From Cognatundibacterium squillarum (GTDB lineage: Bacteria > Pseudomonadota > Gammaproteobacteria > Burkholderiales > Burkholderiaceae_D): a stretch of DNA of 64,000 nucleotides. Under the pieces are notes generated by a model that had not been told where the DNA came from, did no database searches, and saw nothing but the letters and a program-made list of their open reading frames with translations. Where the stretch lies: contig NZ_BMYU01000001.1 in NCBI RefSeq assembly GCF_014652435.1, forward strand, positions 558,001-622,000. The letters run 5' to 3'. The position numbers and the translations under genes were made by a program. Positions 26,578 to 35,459 of this stretch are shown here, one piece after another (the first letter of the stretch is position 1; every line of letters starts with the position of its first letter).

Positions 26578-28011
26578 TCAGCCAGCAAAGGTATAACTGG
26601 TTTTCATGGTCGTGAAGAATTCAACAGCAGCAGAGCCCTGTTCACGCGCACCGTAACTGGAGCCTTTGGTGCCGCCGAACGGCACATGGTAGTCCACACC
26701 GGCTGTCGGCACATTCACCATCACCATACCGGCACGTGCATGACGCTTGAAGTGTGTAGCATGCTTCAGAGATGTTGTGCAAATACCGGCTGTTAAGCCA
26801 AATTCCGTATCGTTTGCCAGTTGCAGCGCATGTTCATAATTCTTCGCCGGAATAACCGAAGCAACCGGGCCAAAGATTTCTTCACGTGCATGCACCATAG
26901 CCGGATCACAATCAGTAAACAGTGCAGGATTCAGGAAATAACCTTCTGTGTCGCGTTTCAGCAGATCACCGCCAAATGCCAGCGTGGCACCTTCGTTTTT
27001 CGCAATTTCGATATAGCGAAGATTCTGTTCCAGTTGCGACTGATCAGCAACCGGACCGATATCAATGCCAGCGTGCAATGCATGACCAACTTTAATTTGC
27101 GCGAGCTTGTCTTTCATTGCAGCGACAAATGCGTGATAAATGCCCTCTTCCACGATCAGGCGGGAAGATGCGGTACAACGCTGGCCGGTGGAATAGAAAG
27201 CACCCTGAATGGCGGCATTTACCGCAACATTCAGATCTGTATCCGCCAAAATCACCAGCGGATTTTTACCACCCATTTCCAGCTGCACTTTGGCACGGCG
27301 CGCTGCACACGCTGTCAGCACACGCGTACCCGTTGCAACGGATCCGGTAAAGCTGATTGCATCAACACGACGGTCATTCACCATCGCCTCACCGACAACA
27401 CGACCAGGGCCGGAAACCAGATTAAATACACCTGCAGGCAAACCGGAACGGCTGATAATTTCCGCCATTTCCCAAGAGCAGCCCGGTACCAGATCCGCCG
27501 GCTTCAACAACACGGTATTGCCGTAAGCCAGTGCCGGAGCGACTTTCCAAGCAGGAATCGCAATCGGGAAATTCCATGGCGCAATGATACCGACAGTACC
27601 AACTGGTTCACGGGTCACATCCACATCAAGACCGGGACGTACCGATGCCAGCTTGTCGCCACGAATGCGCAATGCTTCCTGCGCAAAAAATTTGAAAATG
27701 GCGGCTGCACGCCCGACTTCACCAATTGCCTCCGGCAAGGTCTTACCTTCTTCACGCGCCAGCAAAGTACCGAGCTCATTTTTGCGCTCATTGATTTCAG
27801 TACCGATTTTATCGAGGATATCGGCACGCAGCTGAACATTAGAATGTCGCCAGGATTCAGCAGCATTGCTGGCTGCAGCAATCGCCATCTCAACTTCGTT
27901 TGTTCCGGCGCTGGCATATTCGCCAACCACATCACTCAAATCAGAAGGGCTGCGCGTTGTGGTAACTTTTGCGCCTTCTAACCATTCACCATTAATAAAA
28001 AGTTTCTTCAT
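26578..28011 (-). CDS. Aldehyde dehydrogenase, probable 2-oxoglutarate semialdehyde dehydrogenase
   Basis: NAD(P)+-dependent oxidation of an aldehyde to an acid. It has 477 residues: the cofactor motif FTGSVATG near 230, catalytic Glu in LEMGGKNP near 250 and catalytic Cys in GQRCTAS near 285. It is the last gene of a five-gene operon whose other members match 4-hydroxyproline degradation, so the expected substrate is 2,5-dioxopentanoate, giving 2-oxoglutarate. The start overlaps the preceding stop by one base and has AAGGA upstream. The specificity is inferred from context. Confidence 0.87.
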   Translation of the reverse strand: MKKLFINGEWLEGAKVTTTRSPSDLSDVVGEYASAGTNEVEMAIAAASNAAESWRHSNVQLRADILDKIGTEINERKNELGTLLAREEGKTLPEAIGEVGRAAAIFKFFAQEALRIRGDKLASVRPGLDVDVTREPVGTVGIIAPWNFPIAIPAWKVAPALAYGNTVLLKPADLVPGCSWEMAEIISRSGLPAGVFNLVSGPGRVVGEAMVNDRRVDAISFTGSVATGTRVLTACAARRAKVQLEMGGKNPLVILADTDLNVAVNAAIQGAFYSTGQRCTASSRLIVEEGIYHAFVAAMKDKLAQIKVGHALHAGIDIGPVADQSQLEQNLRYIEIAKNEGATLAFGGDLLKRDTEGYFLNPALFTDCDPAMVHAREEIFGPVASVIPAKNYEHALQLANDTEFGLTAGICTTSLKHATHFKRHARAGMVMVNVPTAGVDYHVPFGGTKGSSYGAREQGSAAVEFFTTMKTSYTFAG

Positions 28012-29297
28012 TACTTAGCTTCCTTAAGAGAAGAGGCAGCAATCGCTGCAAGAGTTGATGTTCTGCATGGAAATACAGGCTGGCGTAATTCAGGTGCATC
28101 CCAGCCAAACATGGTTTGACAGGCTGCGCCACAGATTCGTCCCTGGCAGGCACCCATACCAGCGCGGGTAACCAGTTTTGCGGCGCGCCAGCTATCGTGC
28201 TGGCGTAATTCAGCAAGTGACACGTCTTCGCAACGGCAAACCAGTGTGGCATCAGAAGCGAGCTGACGCATCTCCTCAGACACCGCAAATGTCTCACGTA
28301 ACAAATGCATGAAGTGTTGAGCATGCTCACGCTTCGTTTCATCGTCCTGACTAACGACCTGATCACTTGCAGCCAGTCCGGCAATATGCCCTTCAGCAAT
28401 CGCCTTCTCAACACCACCAAAACCCGTGATTTCACCGGCGGCATAGATGTGGGGTGCAGAAGTACACTGACGCTCATCGTGCGTCACTACACCTGCAGCC
28501 ACATTACAGCCGAGTAAGCGTGCAATTTCTGTGTTAGGTATAATGCCAAAGCCACAAGCGAGCATATCAGCCTGCACTGTCATTAATTCCCCGCCACGCC
28601 GCAAGTGCACTTCCGTCAGCTGAGCGTCTCCAACCGCCTTTTCAATAAGGACATTGCTCAGGTAAGGTATTTTTTTCAGCGACCAGTACAGTGAGATTGC
28701 CTGTGTTGCTTTACTCCGGTGATGCAGACATAACTGCCACATAAACCGTGACAATGCTGAAAATGGCTGCGCTTCGGCAACCAGCAGTACTTCGGCACCG
28801 GCTTTATGCGCTGTTTCTGCGACTGCCAGCAATAGTGGCCCGGTTCCCGCGATCACAATACGCTTACCGCGCACATCCGCACCCGCCTTAATCAGGGCTT
28901 GCAAGCCGCCGGCGCCTGTTACTCCCGGCAATGTCCAGCCATCGAATGGCAGTAAGAGTTCTCGTCCGCCATTGCAAAGAATCAGTCGCTCATAGCGAAC
29001 ACTGACGACTTTATCAGCCAGTTCGAAAATTGCTTCATGCGTATGGTTGAAGGCGACCAGACGTGCACTGTGCAGCCACTGCACATTCAGCGCATTCTGA
29101 CAACGATCCCAGAAAATGCCTGCGCGTGTATCCGGCACTTTCTTTGGCCCGCCGCGCCAGATTTGCCCGCCGGGTACCGGATTATCGTCTGCGATCAGTA
29201 TCTGTTTACCGGAATTCAGTGCCGCACTTGCCGCTGCCAGCCCTGCCGGTCCGGCACCGATAATCAGAATGCCGGTTTGTAATTCCTGAAGCTTCAT
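28011..29297 (-). CDS. Flavin dehydrogenase subunit with C-terminal BFD-like cluster (HcnB/LhpE type)
   Basis: A 428-residue FAD/NAD-binding subunit with dinucleotide motif IIGAGPAGLAAASAAL at residues 12-27 and a second GTGPLLLAVAETA near 150. The C-terminal Fe-S domain shows CRCED and later GACQGRICGAAC, matching the BFD-like [2Fe-2S] domain. It is predicted to form a heterotrimer with the ferredoxin-like and oxidase-like subunits encoded upstream, the arrangement of hydrogen cyanide synthase HcnABC and of D-hydroxyproline dehydrogenase. The hydroxyproline function is favoured because the deaminase and semialdehyde dehydrogenase flank it. Confidence 0.87.
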   Translation of the reverse strand: MKLQELQTGILIIGAGPAGLAAASAALNSGKQILIADDNPVPGGQIWRGGPKKVPDTRAGIFWDRCQNALNVQWLHSARLVAFNHTHEAIFELADKVVSVRYERLILCNGGRELLLPFDGWTLPGVTGAGGLQALIKAGADVRGKRIVIAGTGPLLLAVAETAHKAGAEVLLVAEAQPFSALSRFMWQLCLHHRSKATQAISLYWSLKKIPYLSNVLIEKAVGDAQLTEVHLRRGGELMTVQADMLACGFGIIPNTEIARLLGCNVAAGVVTHDERQCTSAPHIYAAGEITGFGGVEKAIAEGHIAGLAASDQVVSQDDETKREHAQHFMHLLRETFAVSEEMRQLASDATLVCRCEDVSLAELRQHDSWRAAKLVTRAGMGACQGRICGAACQTMFGWDAPELRQPVFPCRTSTLAAIAASSLKEAK

Positions 29298-29560
29298 ACG
29301 GCTGCTTTCTTATCCGTCTGTATGACCATACCTGCTTCACACATCGTCTGACATGCAAGGCTGTGCGGATGCCCGTTGATCTGTACGCGGCATTCCTGAC
29401 AAATTCCCATACCACAAACAGCAAATCGCGCAGCACCAGCAACAGAACGACGCGTCAGCAGGGATTCTTCTTTCATCAGGAGCGCGGCTACACTAACACC
29501 TTGCTCTGCTTCAACTTGTTTGCCATTGACCCAGAGTCTGATCCGGTTTTTATCAGGCAT
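29294..29560 (-). CDS. Small [2Fe-2S] ferredoxin-like subunit (HcnA/LhpF type)
   Basis: An 88-residue subunit with a cluster-binding pattern CGMGICQEC followed by CQTMC, typical of the small subunit of HcnABC-type dehydrogenases. It overlaps the upstream oxidase gene by 8 bases and the downstream gene by 4 bases (ATGA), implying coupled translation. It passes electrons between the two flavin subunits. RBS GGGAG lies inside the preceding gene. Confidence 0.88.
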   Translation of the reverse strand: MPDKNRIRLWVNGKQVEAEQGVSVAALLMKEESLLTRRSVAGAARFAVCGMGICQECRVQINGHPHSLACQTMCEAGMVIQTDKKAAV

Positions 29561-30686
29561 AGTGCAATTTCTCCCGGGTTATGAAACGCGAAGGGTCATA
29601 AGGCTGCATATCAAGCGCAGTCGGTTTTCCCGACATCTGTGCCGCAAGCAAATGTGCTGTCGCGAATGCCGTTGTAACGCCCAGCCCTTCATGTCCGGCT
29701 GCGATCCAGATTCCAGTTTGTACCGGATGCTGTCCGATCACAGGATGTCCATCCGGCGAAGCCGGTCGCATCCCCGCCCAGGCACGGATAATCCGCATCT
29801 CTGCAAGACAAGGTAATAATTCGGTTGCCGATCGCAGCACTGCGCTCAGTGCGCGCGGGTCCAGCGCCGTATCTGTTTGCTGATCCTGCCTGCAGGAACC
29901 AATCAGCCATTGTCCGGTTGGTCTCGGCTGAACATTGGCAGCAACAGTCAGCGCATCTGCAGTCACCGCAGCCTGACCATAATTCATGCTGACCACCTGA
30001 TGCTGCAGCCGTCCCGGATAGCGATCCGTAATCGCGAGGTGCCCTTTGCGCGGGAAAATTCTGAAATCCGGTAATAAGCGACTGACACTGGTACCTGCAG
30101 CGACAACGATCTGTTCTGCATGTAAAGTGCTGCCATCACTGAGGATCACACCATCCTGATGCAAAGAGACGACGGCGCGTCCGAATTCGCACCTTCCCCC
30201 AGCTTTACGTAGCTGCTCTGTCAGATAGTGCGCAACTGCGGGCGGGTAAATGACTGCGTCGCCGGATACTCGCACACCGCCTGCCAAACCACTGCGCAGG
30301 CTGGGCTCCAGCCGGCGTAACTGGTCGCTGCTCACCAGTCCGGCGCGCCAGTGATGATGGTTCAGCCGTTCAGCACGGCGTGCTGCTTCTGCCAGTTGCT
30401 CTTCATTCTCAGCAACCCACAAAGTACCGCACTGACTGTAATCACCGACACCGGGATGCTCCCGAACGAAGTCCTGCCACAGATTCAGCGCGTACAGGCA
30501 CAGATTCAGTTCATCTTCAGATTCATCCAGCGCGACCAGATGTCCCATACCGGCAGCAGTCACACCGCTTCCGGGAGACTTTTCATCAACCAGTGTGACC
30601 CGGTAACCCTGTTGCTGCAAAGTGAAAGCGCAGGCCGATCCAACGATGCCTGCGCCTATCACCAGCACATCGGCTTTGTTGCCCAT
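29553..30686 (-). CDS. FAD-dependent D-amino-acid oxidase-like subunit (HcnC/LhpB type)
   Basis: A 377-residue flavoprotein of the DAO family. The FAD motif VIGAGIVGSACAFTLQQ lies at residues 9-25 and the second-half motif AGHEGLGVTTAFATAHLL near the C-terminus. This subunit binds the amino-acid substrate; in D-hydroxyproline dehydrogenase it makes 1-pyrroline-4-hydroxy-2-carboxylate. AGGTGAT precedes the ATG. Glycine (cyanide synthesis) is an alternative substrate for the family but is unlikely given the neighbouring deaminase. Confidence 0.87.
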   Translation of the reverse strand: MGNKADVLVIGAGIVGSACAFTLQQQGYRVTLVDEKSPGSGVTAAGMGHLVALDESEDELNLCLYALNLWQDFVREHPGVGDYSQCGTLWVAENEEQLAEAARRAERLNHHHWRAGLVSSDQLRRLEPSLRSGLAGGVRVSGDAVIYPPAVAHYLTEQLRKAGGRCEFGRAVVSLHQDGVILSDGSTLHAEQIVVAAGTSVSRLLPDFRIFPRKGHLAITDRYPGRLQHQVVSMNYGQAAVTADALTVAANVQPRPTGQWLIGSCRQDQQTDTALDPRALSAVLRSATELLPCLAEMRIIRAWAGMRPASPDGHPVIGQHPVQTGIWIAAGHEGLGVTTAFATAHLLAAQMSGKPTALDMQPYDPSRFITREKLHYA

Positions 30687-30707
30687 GTGTTGATCACCTA
30701 TCTCAGA

Positions 30708-31604
30708 TTATGCAAAGCTTGGCAGCTTAGGACGGTTCGCCAGAGCAGCTTTAACAACTGCTTCTGCACGTGTACGTGGCTCGCCTTCCAGCGGCATACG
30801 TGGCAAACGTACGCGTTCGTTAGAGTCGATCACCATGGCTTCAACCAGTTTGATGTTCTGAACCAGATATGTGGAAACGTCCAGATCCAGCAATGGACGG
30901 AACCAGCGGTAAATATCCAGCGCTTCAGCGTAACGGCCAGCCTGAACCAGGCGGTAGATTGCAACGGTTTCGTGCGGGAATGCCACCACCAGACCGGCAA
31001 CCCAGCCAATCGCACCGGCTGTCAGTGCTTCGAATGCCAGATTATCCACACCAGTGAAAACGTCATAGCGACGACCCAGACGATTGATGATTTCTGTTGT
31101 ACGGCGGATATCATCGGAAGATTCTTTCACCGCGACGAAACGCTTGTCGTCTGCCAGTTCTTCCAGCATATCGGTTGTCACATCAACACGGTAAGCAATA
31201 CGGTTGGAGTAAATCATGACTGGCAGATCTGCTGCTGCAGCGATTGCACGCAGATTAGCAATCGTTTCTTTTGCATTGGTGTGATAGATGGTGCTTGGTA
31301 CAACCATCAGACCGTCAGCGCCTGCTTTCGCGCCTTTTTCTGCCAGCGCACATGCATCGCGAGTGGATGCCTCAGCCACGGTCAGCAATGCAGGTTTTGC
31401 ACCGGTCACTTGCTTAGTGACTTTCAGAACTTCAATACGTTCATCATGCGACAGGAATGGGCCCTCACCCAGAGAACCGCAAGCGATCAGACCATCGCAG
31501 CCTGCATCCATCAGGAACTTGAAGCAACGCTCCATTTCGTTATAGTCCAGCTTGTCGTCGGCTGTGAATTTAGTCGTTACCGCAGGAATAACACCTTGCC
31601 ACAT
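30708..31604 (-). CDS. DHDPS-family lyase, probable 1-pyrroline-4-hydroxy-2-carboxylate deaminase
   Basis: A 298-residue (beta/alpha)8 enzyme of the dihydrodipicolinate synthase/N-acetylneuraminate lyase family. The Schiff-base lysine is in FVAVKESSDD (about residue 164). The usual YNNP-type Tyr motif reads IYSNRIAYRVD near 133, a variant seen outside true DapA. Gene order points to deamination of 1-pyrroline-4-hydroxy-2-carboxylate to 2-oxoglutarate semialdehyde. It is the first gene of the operon, with AAGGT before the ATG. Confidence 0.85.
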   Translation of the reverse strand: MWQGVIPAVTTKFTADDKLDYNEMERCFKFLMDAGCDGLIACGSLGEGPFLSHDERIEVLKVTKQVTGAKPALLTVAEASTRDACALAEKGAKAGADGLMVVPSTIYHTNAKETIANLRAIAAAADLPVMIYSNRIAYRVDVTTDMLEELADDKRFVAVKESSDDIRRTTEIINRLGRRYDVFTGVDNLAFEALTAGAIGWVAGLVVAFPHETVAIYRLVQAGRYAEALDIYRWFRPLLDLDVSTYLVQNIKLVEAMVIDSNERVRLPRMPLEGEPRTRAEAVVKAALANRPKLPSFA

Positions 31605-32179
31605 GATTTACCTTACTTTCTCCGGCTAGTCCGGTATCTGTTAAAAAGTTAAGAATTCACCGCAACAGTCCGGTGCACCGGCTATCCGGCACACCTGTTC
31701 CCGCTCGTGTCCGAGAGACTGATGCGGAACATTGCACAGTTTAAGCAGCCGTACGTAGCCCGTCTTGATAGTTGTAACCAGACAAAAAGCAGAATTCTGC
31801 ACAGTAAAATACTGCTGTTTTCAGGTAGCCAACAGAAGTTTTTGCTGCACGACTGCATTTCCATTGGGCAATTTCACCCTGATTTCGTGGTGTAAGCCGA
31901 TGAGAAATACCCGGTTTTCCGTATTTTTCCGGAAAAATATCGCCAGATTTGGAATTTACTTTGATATATCAGGATGGAAAACGAATTTATTTTATTTCTG
32001 CGTTAATTAAAAATCGGCTTCCGTCAGCTTAAATAAAGATGAAATCCGCACAGTAATTGTCGTTTTTTTATCAGCGGAGAAATCAATCGATGGCGAAATC
32101 TGCCACATCAGAAAGAAATTGCGAACAAACCCGTGTTTGCAGTTAACTGCACAAGCCAGCCAAAACCGCACAGACTGGC
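31605..32179. other. Gene-free region upstream of the hydroxyproline-type operon
   Basis: Holds the presumed promoter, an operator-like palindrome and AT-rich DNA at 31900-32060. Short frames at 31707-32010 have no ribosome site and no recognisable domain. No regulator gene of the operon lies here. Confidence 0.5.
31670..31681. promoter_or_regulatory. Palindrome upstream of the hydroxyproline-type operon
   Basis: CCGGTGCACCGG is a perfect 12-bp palindrome 66 bases before the first start codon of the operon. A candidate operator; the protein that would bind it is unknown. Confidence 0.4.
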
Positions 32180-33745
32180 TTACTCATGCATTTTCGGATA
32201 ACCGGTAATTTCCTGTATGGATTTGTACAGGGGTTGCAGACGACTGTACATTTTGCAATAGACTTTTTTGTACAGCGCATCATACATCTGATGATGATGT
32301 GCAATCGGTTCAAAGGTCCGGCCAATGCGGGTCATGGCTGCGATGGCACTATGAAAATCGCTGTAACACCCGACACCGACAGCCGCATTAATTGCCGCAC
32401 CGAGTCCGGACGTTTCATAGACGTGAGGTCTGGAAGTAGGCAGACCAAAAATATCCGCGGTCAGCTGCATCGCCGCATCGCTTTGCGAGCCGCCACCGGA
32501 TATCCGCAGACTGGTGACAGCAACGCCGCTGCGTTTTTCGATACGCTCTTTTCCTTCACGCAAGGCATAGGCCAGCCCTTCAAGAATGGCGCGATACATA
32601 TGCGCACGGTTATGAACATCACCGAACCCTATCATGGCACCTTTGGCTTCCGGCCCCGGGATTTTGATGCCCGGCGTCCAGTAAGGCTGTAGCATTAATC
32701 CCATTGCCCCCGGTGGTACGGAATTCACCAGTTCGTCGAACAGGCTTTCAGGCGATACACCCAGCTGTTCGGCTGCCAGACGCTCGTTTAAGCCGAATTG
32801 TTCCTTAAACCAGTTGACCATCCAGTAGCCACGGAAAATCTGCACTTCTGTGCTGTAAGCGCCCGGAATAGCCGCCGGATACGGCGGGATAAACGGTGTG
32901 ACTTCCACATATTTGCGGCTGGTTGTGTTGATCGTCGCCGTTGTGCCGTAGCTAAGACATCCGATATGCGGCGCTTCGCAACCTGCGCCAATCACTTCGC
33001 AGGCTTTATCTGCTGCTGCCGCAATCACCGGCGTACCTTCCAGCAGGCCGGTCATTGCAGCAGCACTGGCTGTGATCTTACCCAGCAGACTGCCCGGAGG
33101 AACCAGTTCCGGCAACATCTCTTCTTTTACCGCCAGCGCCTGCCATTTCCAGTCCCATTTGGGTGCCCAGCGCAAACCTTTGTAATCAAACGGAATATAG
33201 CCAACCTGCGAGCCGGAAGAATCACGAATACAACCGGTAAGACGATAGTTCAGGAAACCGGACAACAGCAGAAAGTGCGCGGTTTTATCCCAGATTTCCG
33301 GCTGCATGTGTTTGATCCAGTTCAGCTCGGCCTCACCCCGGAAAAAACGGATGGTATCAGCCACACCGGCAACCTTAAACGCGGCCAGCCACAGTGGATT
33401 GACGGGCGGATAGTGTTCGGTACGGCGCTGATCCAGCCATGTGATTGCGAGACGCAAAGGCTGCCCCTGCGCATCAAGATTCACTACAGTGCCGCGCTGC
33501 GTGGTCACCGAGACCGCTGCCACATGCTCCGGCCCCGCGGAAGATTGCGCCCATAGACGCTGGCAGGCGGTACACACTGCCTGCCAGTAACCGTCTGCAT
33601 CGTGCTCAGCCCAGCCGGGCTGCGCAGAAAAATAGGCTTCCAGATGCACCTGCGATTTGGCAACGATATTTCCGTGCACATCAAACAAAATTGCGCGTAC
33701 GCTCTGAGTGCCGTTATCGATGGCGAGCAGATACGTTGCCGACAT
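32180..33745 (-). CDS. FGGY-family carbohydrate kinase
   Basis: ATP-dependent polyol or sugar kinase of 521 residues. The N-terminal domain has the phosphate loop AIDNGTQSVRAILFD (residues 8-22) and PGWAEHDADGYW. The C-terminal domain has SYGTTATINTTS and SGGGSQSDAAMQ (residues near 410-420). It is related to glycerol kinase and xylulokinase but has neither exact signature. Its neighbours are a glycerol-3-phosphate dehydrogenase and an alkyl-DHAP-synthase-like flavoprotein, so glycerol or an alkylglycerol is a reasonable substrate by inference. GAGGGG precedes the ATG. Confidence 0.87.
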   Translation of the reverse strand: MSATYLLAIDNGTQSVRAILFDVHGNIVAKSQVHLEAYFSAQPGWAEHDADGYWQAVCTACQRLWAQSSAGPEHVAAVSVTTQRGTVVNLDAQGQPLRLAITWLDQRRTEHYPPVNPLWLAAFKVAGVADTIRFFRGEAELNWIKHMQPEIWDKTAHFLLLSGFLNYRLTGCIRDSSGSQVGYIPFDYKGLRWAPKWDWKWQALAVKEEMLPELVPPGSLLGKITASAAAMTGLLEGTPVIAAAADKACEVIGAGCEAPHIGCLSYGTTATINTTSRKYVEVTPFIPPYPAAIPGAYSTEVQIFRGYWMVNWFKEQFGLNERLAAEQLGVSPESLFDELVNSVPPGAMGLMLQPYWTPGIKIPGPEAKGAMIGFGDVHNRAHMYRAILEGLAYALREGKERIEKRSGVAVTSLRISGGGSQSDAAMQLTADIFGLPTSRPHVYETSGLGAAINAAVGVGCYSDFHSAIAAMTRIGRTFEPIAHHHQMYDALYKKVYCKMYSRLQPLYKSIQEITGYPKMHE

Positions 33746-33839
33746 AAGTCCCCTCGTTTCTTTTTTCTTTATCTTTATTTTTTATTTCAGCTTCGTTGAT
33801 GTGGCGCGACTGCATTTTTCCGGATGACTTCCGGATTGT

Positions 33840-35456
33840 TCAACTGTTCTGCAAGCAGACAGCAGGCAACTGATATGCATCGCGCCAGATCGCCAGATAG
33901 CGCTGCTGTTCGAACTGCCAGCGCTGATCATCCCAGCCCAGCGCAGTCTGACACAGGCCACGCAGCACTGACAAGTGAGCTTCACCACCCTGCGGCAGAA
34001 TCAGCCCGTAACGTGTGCGCCGCAGCAGCAAATCATCCAGATGATGCACGCTTTCATGTCTGGCACACCAGACCAGCTCAGCCCACAGAATCTGAGTACC
34101 GGCGACAAATGCCTCCGGCACATTACACCGGATACTTAGTATGTCCCGCGCCGCATTGCCGTAGTACCCGCACAAGCGCTGCCACAAATCAGCAGGGATC
34201 CCGGTAGGCGTGTTGATTTCGTTCAGCGGGCTGAATAACCGTTCATGCCCGACCGCCGCATCAGGTAATGGCAGAACGTCGGACAAACTATCCAGCGCCT
34301 CTTTTGCAATCAGGCGGAACGTCGTCAGCTTGCCGCCCGTCACCGTCAGCAAACCATTTTCCTGCCATAACACATGATCACGCGAGACTTGCGAAGGATC
34401 GGCGTGTCCGTCATCGACTACCGGCCTTACACCCGCATAGCAGGACAGCACATCGGCTGTGGTCAGCGCCAGCGAAGGAAATTGCCAGTGCAGAGCACGC
34501 ATCAGGTAATCCACTTCTTGCTTGCTGATGCGCGGTTCCTGATCAGCAGACTCCTGATGATCCAGATCCGTGGTCCCCACCAGCGTTACCCCTTCCCACG
34601 GATACAGAAAAACCGGACGGCCGTCATCCGGATGCAGCAGGCTGACCGCCTGCGCCACCGGCAAACGCCATGCCGGAAATAGTAAATGACTGCCGCGTAA
34701 CGGGCGCAGTTTCTGCGTATCCGGAAGCACTTTCCGCAACTGATCCGACCATGCGCCGCAGGCATTTATAACGATCTTTGCTCTGACTTCGACAATGTCG
34801 TCGCTGTCTGCAGCGCAAAGCGCAGCTCCGCAGACCTGATCACCGTCATATAACAAATGCTGCACTTTCAGATAATTCCGACACACTGCACCCAGTGCGC
34901 GTGCTTCCTGCAGTACCCGCAACACCAGTCGCACGTCATCGGTTTTCGCATCCAGATAGCACATACCGCCGTCCAGCCCTTCGGCGCGGATATGCGGCGC
35001 CAGCCAGCGGTATTCGGTCTGGTTATACTGATGGCGCGCATGGCTACCGGCCATTTTGTCGTAGATGGCCAGCCCCAGCGCAAACAGCCAGCGCGACGGG
35101 CCTTTACCGCGATAATGGCTGAACGCAAAACTCTGCGGCTGTACCAGCCCCGGCGCTTCATTCAGCAAGCGCTGACGTTCGCGCACTGAATCACGGGTGA
35201 GTTTCCACTGCCCTTCTTTCAGATAGCGCAGACCACCGTGTACCAGTTTGGATGAACGACTGGAGCTGCCCCAGGCGAAATCTTTTTGCTCTGCCAGCAA
35301 AACACGGTAACCGGCCCGCGCCGCTTCCAGCGCAATCCCCGCACCGGTAATACCGCCTCCGGCAATCAGAATATCCACTTCTGCCGGCAGTGTTTGCGCA
35401 CTCCCGTTATTTGCGATGCGCTGGCTGCGCCAGTCATGCTCACCGTTCACAGACAT
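33840..35456 (-). CDS. glpD: FAD-dependent glycerol-3-phosphate dehydrogenase (GlpD family)
   Basis: A 538-residue membrane-associated flavoenzyme that oxidises sn-glycerol 3-phosphate to DHAP and reduces quinone. The FAD motif IAGGGITGAGIALEAARAG lies at residues 30-48, with the family signature SSRSSKLVHGGLRYL near residue 70. The C-terminal DAO_C domain follows residue 390. It starts 4 bases after the upstream flavoprotein gene, with AAAGGAG inside that gene. Membership in this cluster rather than next to glpK/glpF suggests a dedicated paralogue that may accept an O-substituted glycerol phosphate. Confidence 0.9.
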   Translation of the reverse strand: MSVNGEHDWRSQRIANNGSAQTLPAEVDILIAGGGITGAGIALEAARAGYRVLLAEQKDFAWGSSSRSSKLVHGGLRYLKEGQWKLTRDSVRERQRLLNEAPGLVQPQSFAFSHYRGKGPSRWLFALGLAIYDKMAGSHARHQYNQTEYRWLAPHIRAEGLDGGMCYLDAKTDDVRLVLRVLQEARALGAVCRNYLKVQHLLYDGDQVCGAALCAADSDDIVEVRAKIVINACGAWSDQLRKVLPDTQKLRPLRGSHLLFPAWRLPVAQAVSLLHPDDGRPVFLYPWEGVTLVGTTDLDHQESADQEPRISKQEVDYLMRALHWQFPSLALTTADVLSCYAGVRPVVDDGHADPSQVSRDHVLWQENGLLTVTGGKLTTFRLIAKEALDSLSDVLPLPDAAVGHERLFSPLNEINTPTGIPADLWQRLCGYYGNAARDILSIRCNVPEAFVAGTQILWAELVWCARHESVHHLDDLLLRRTRYGLILPQGGEAHLSVLRGLCQTALGWDDQRWQFEQQRYLAIWRDAYQLPAVCLQNS

Positions 35457-35459
35457 ACT

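Noticed and set aside
31707-32010. Two short plus-strand frames upstream of the hydroxyproline-type operon
   Set aside because: No RBS, overlapping frames, no family resemblance.
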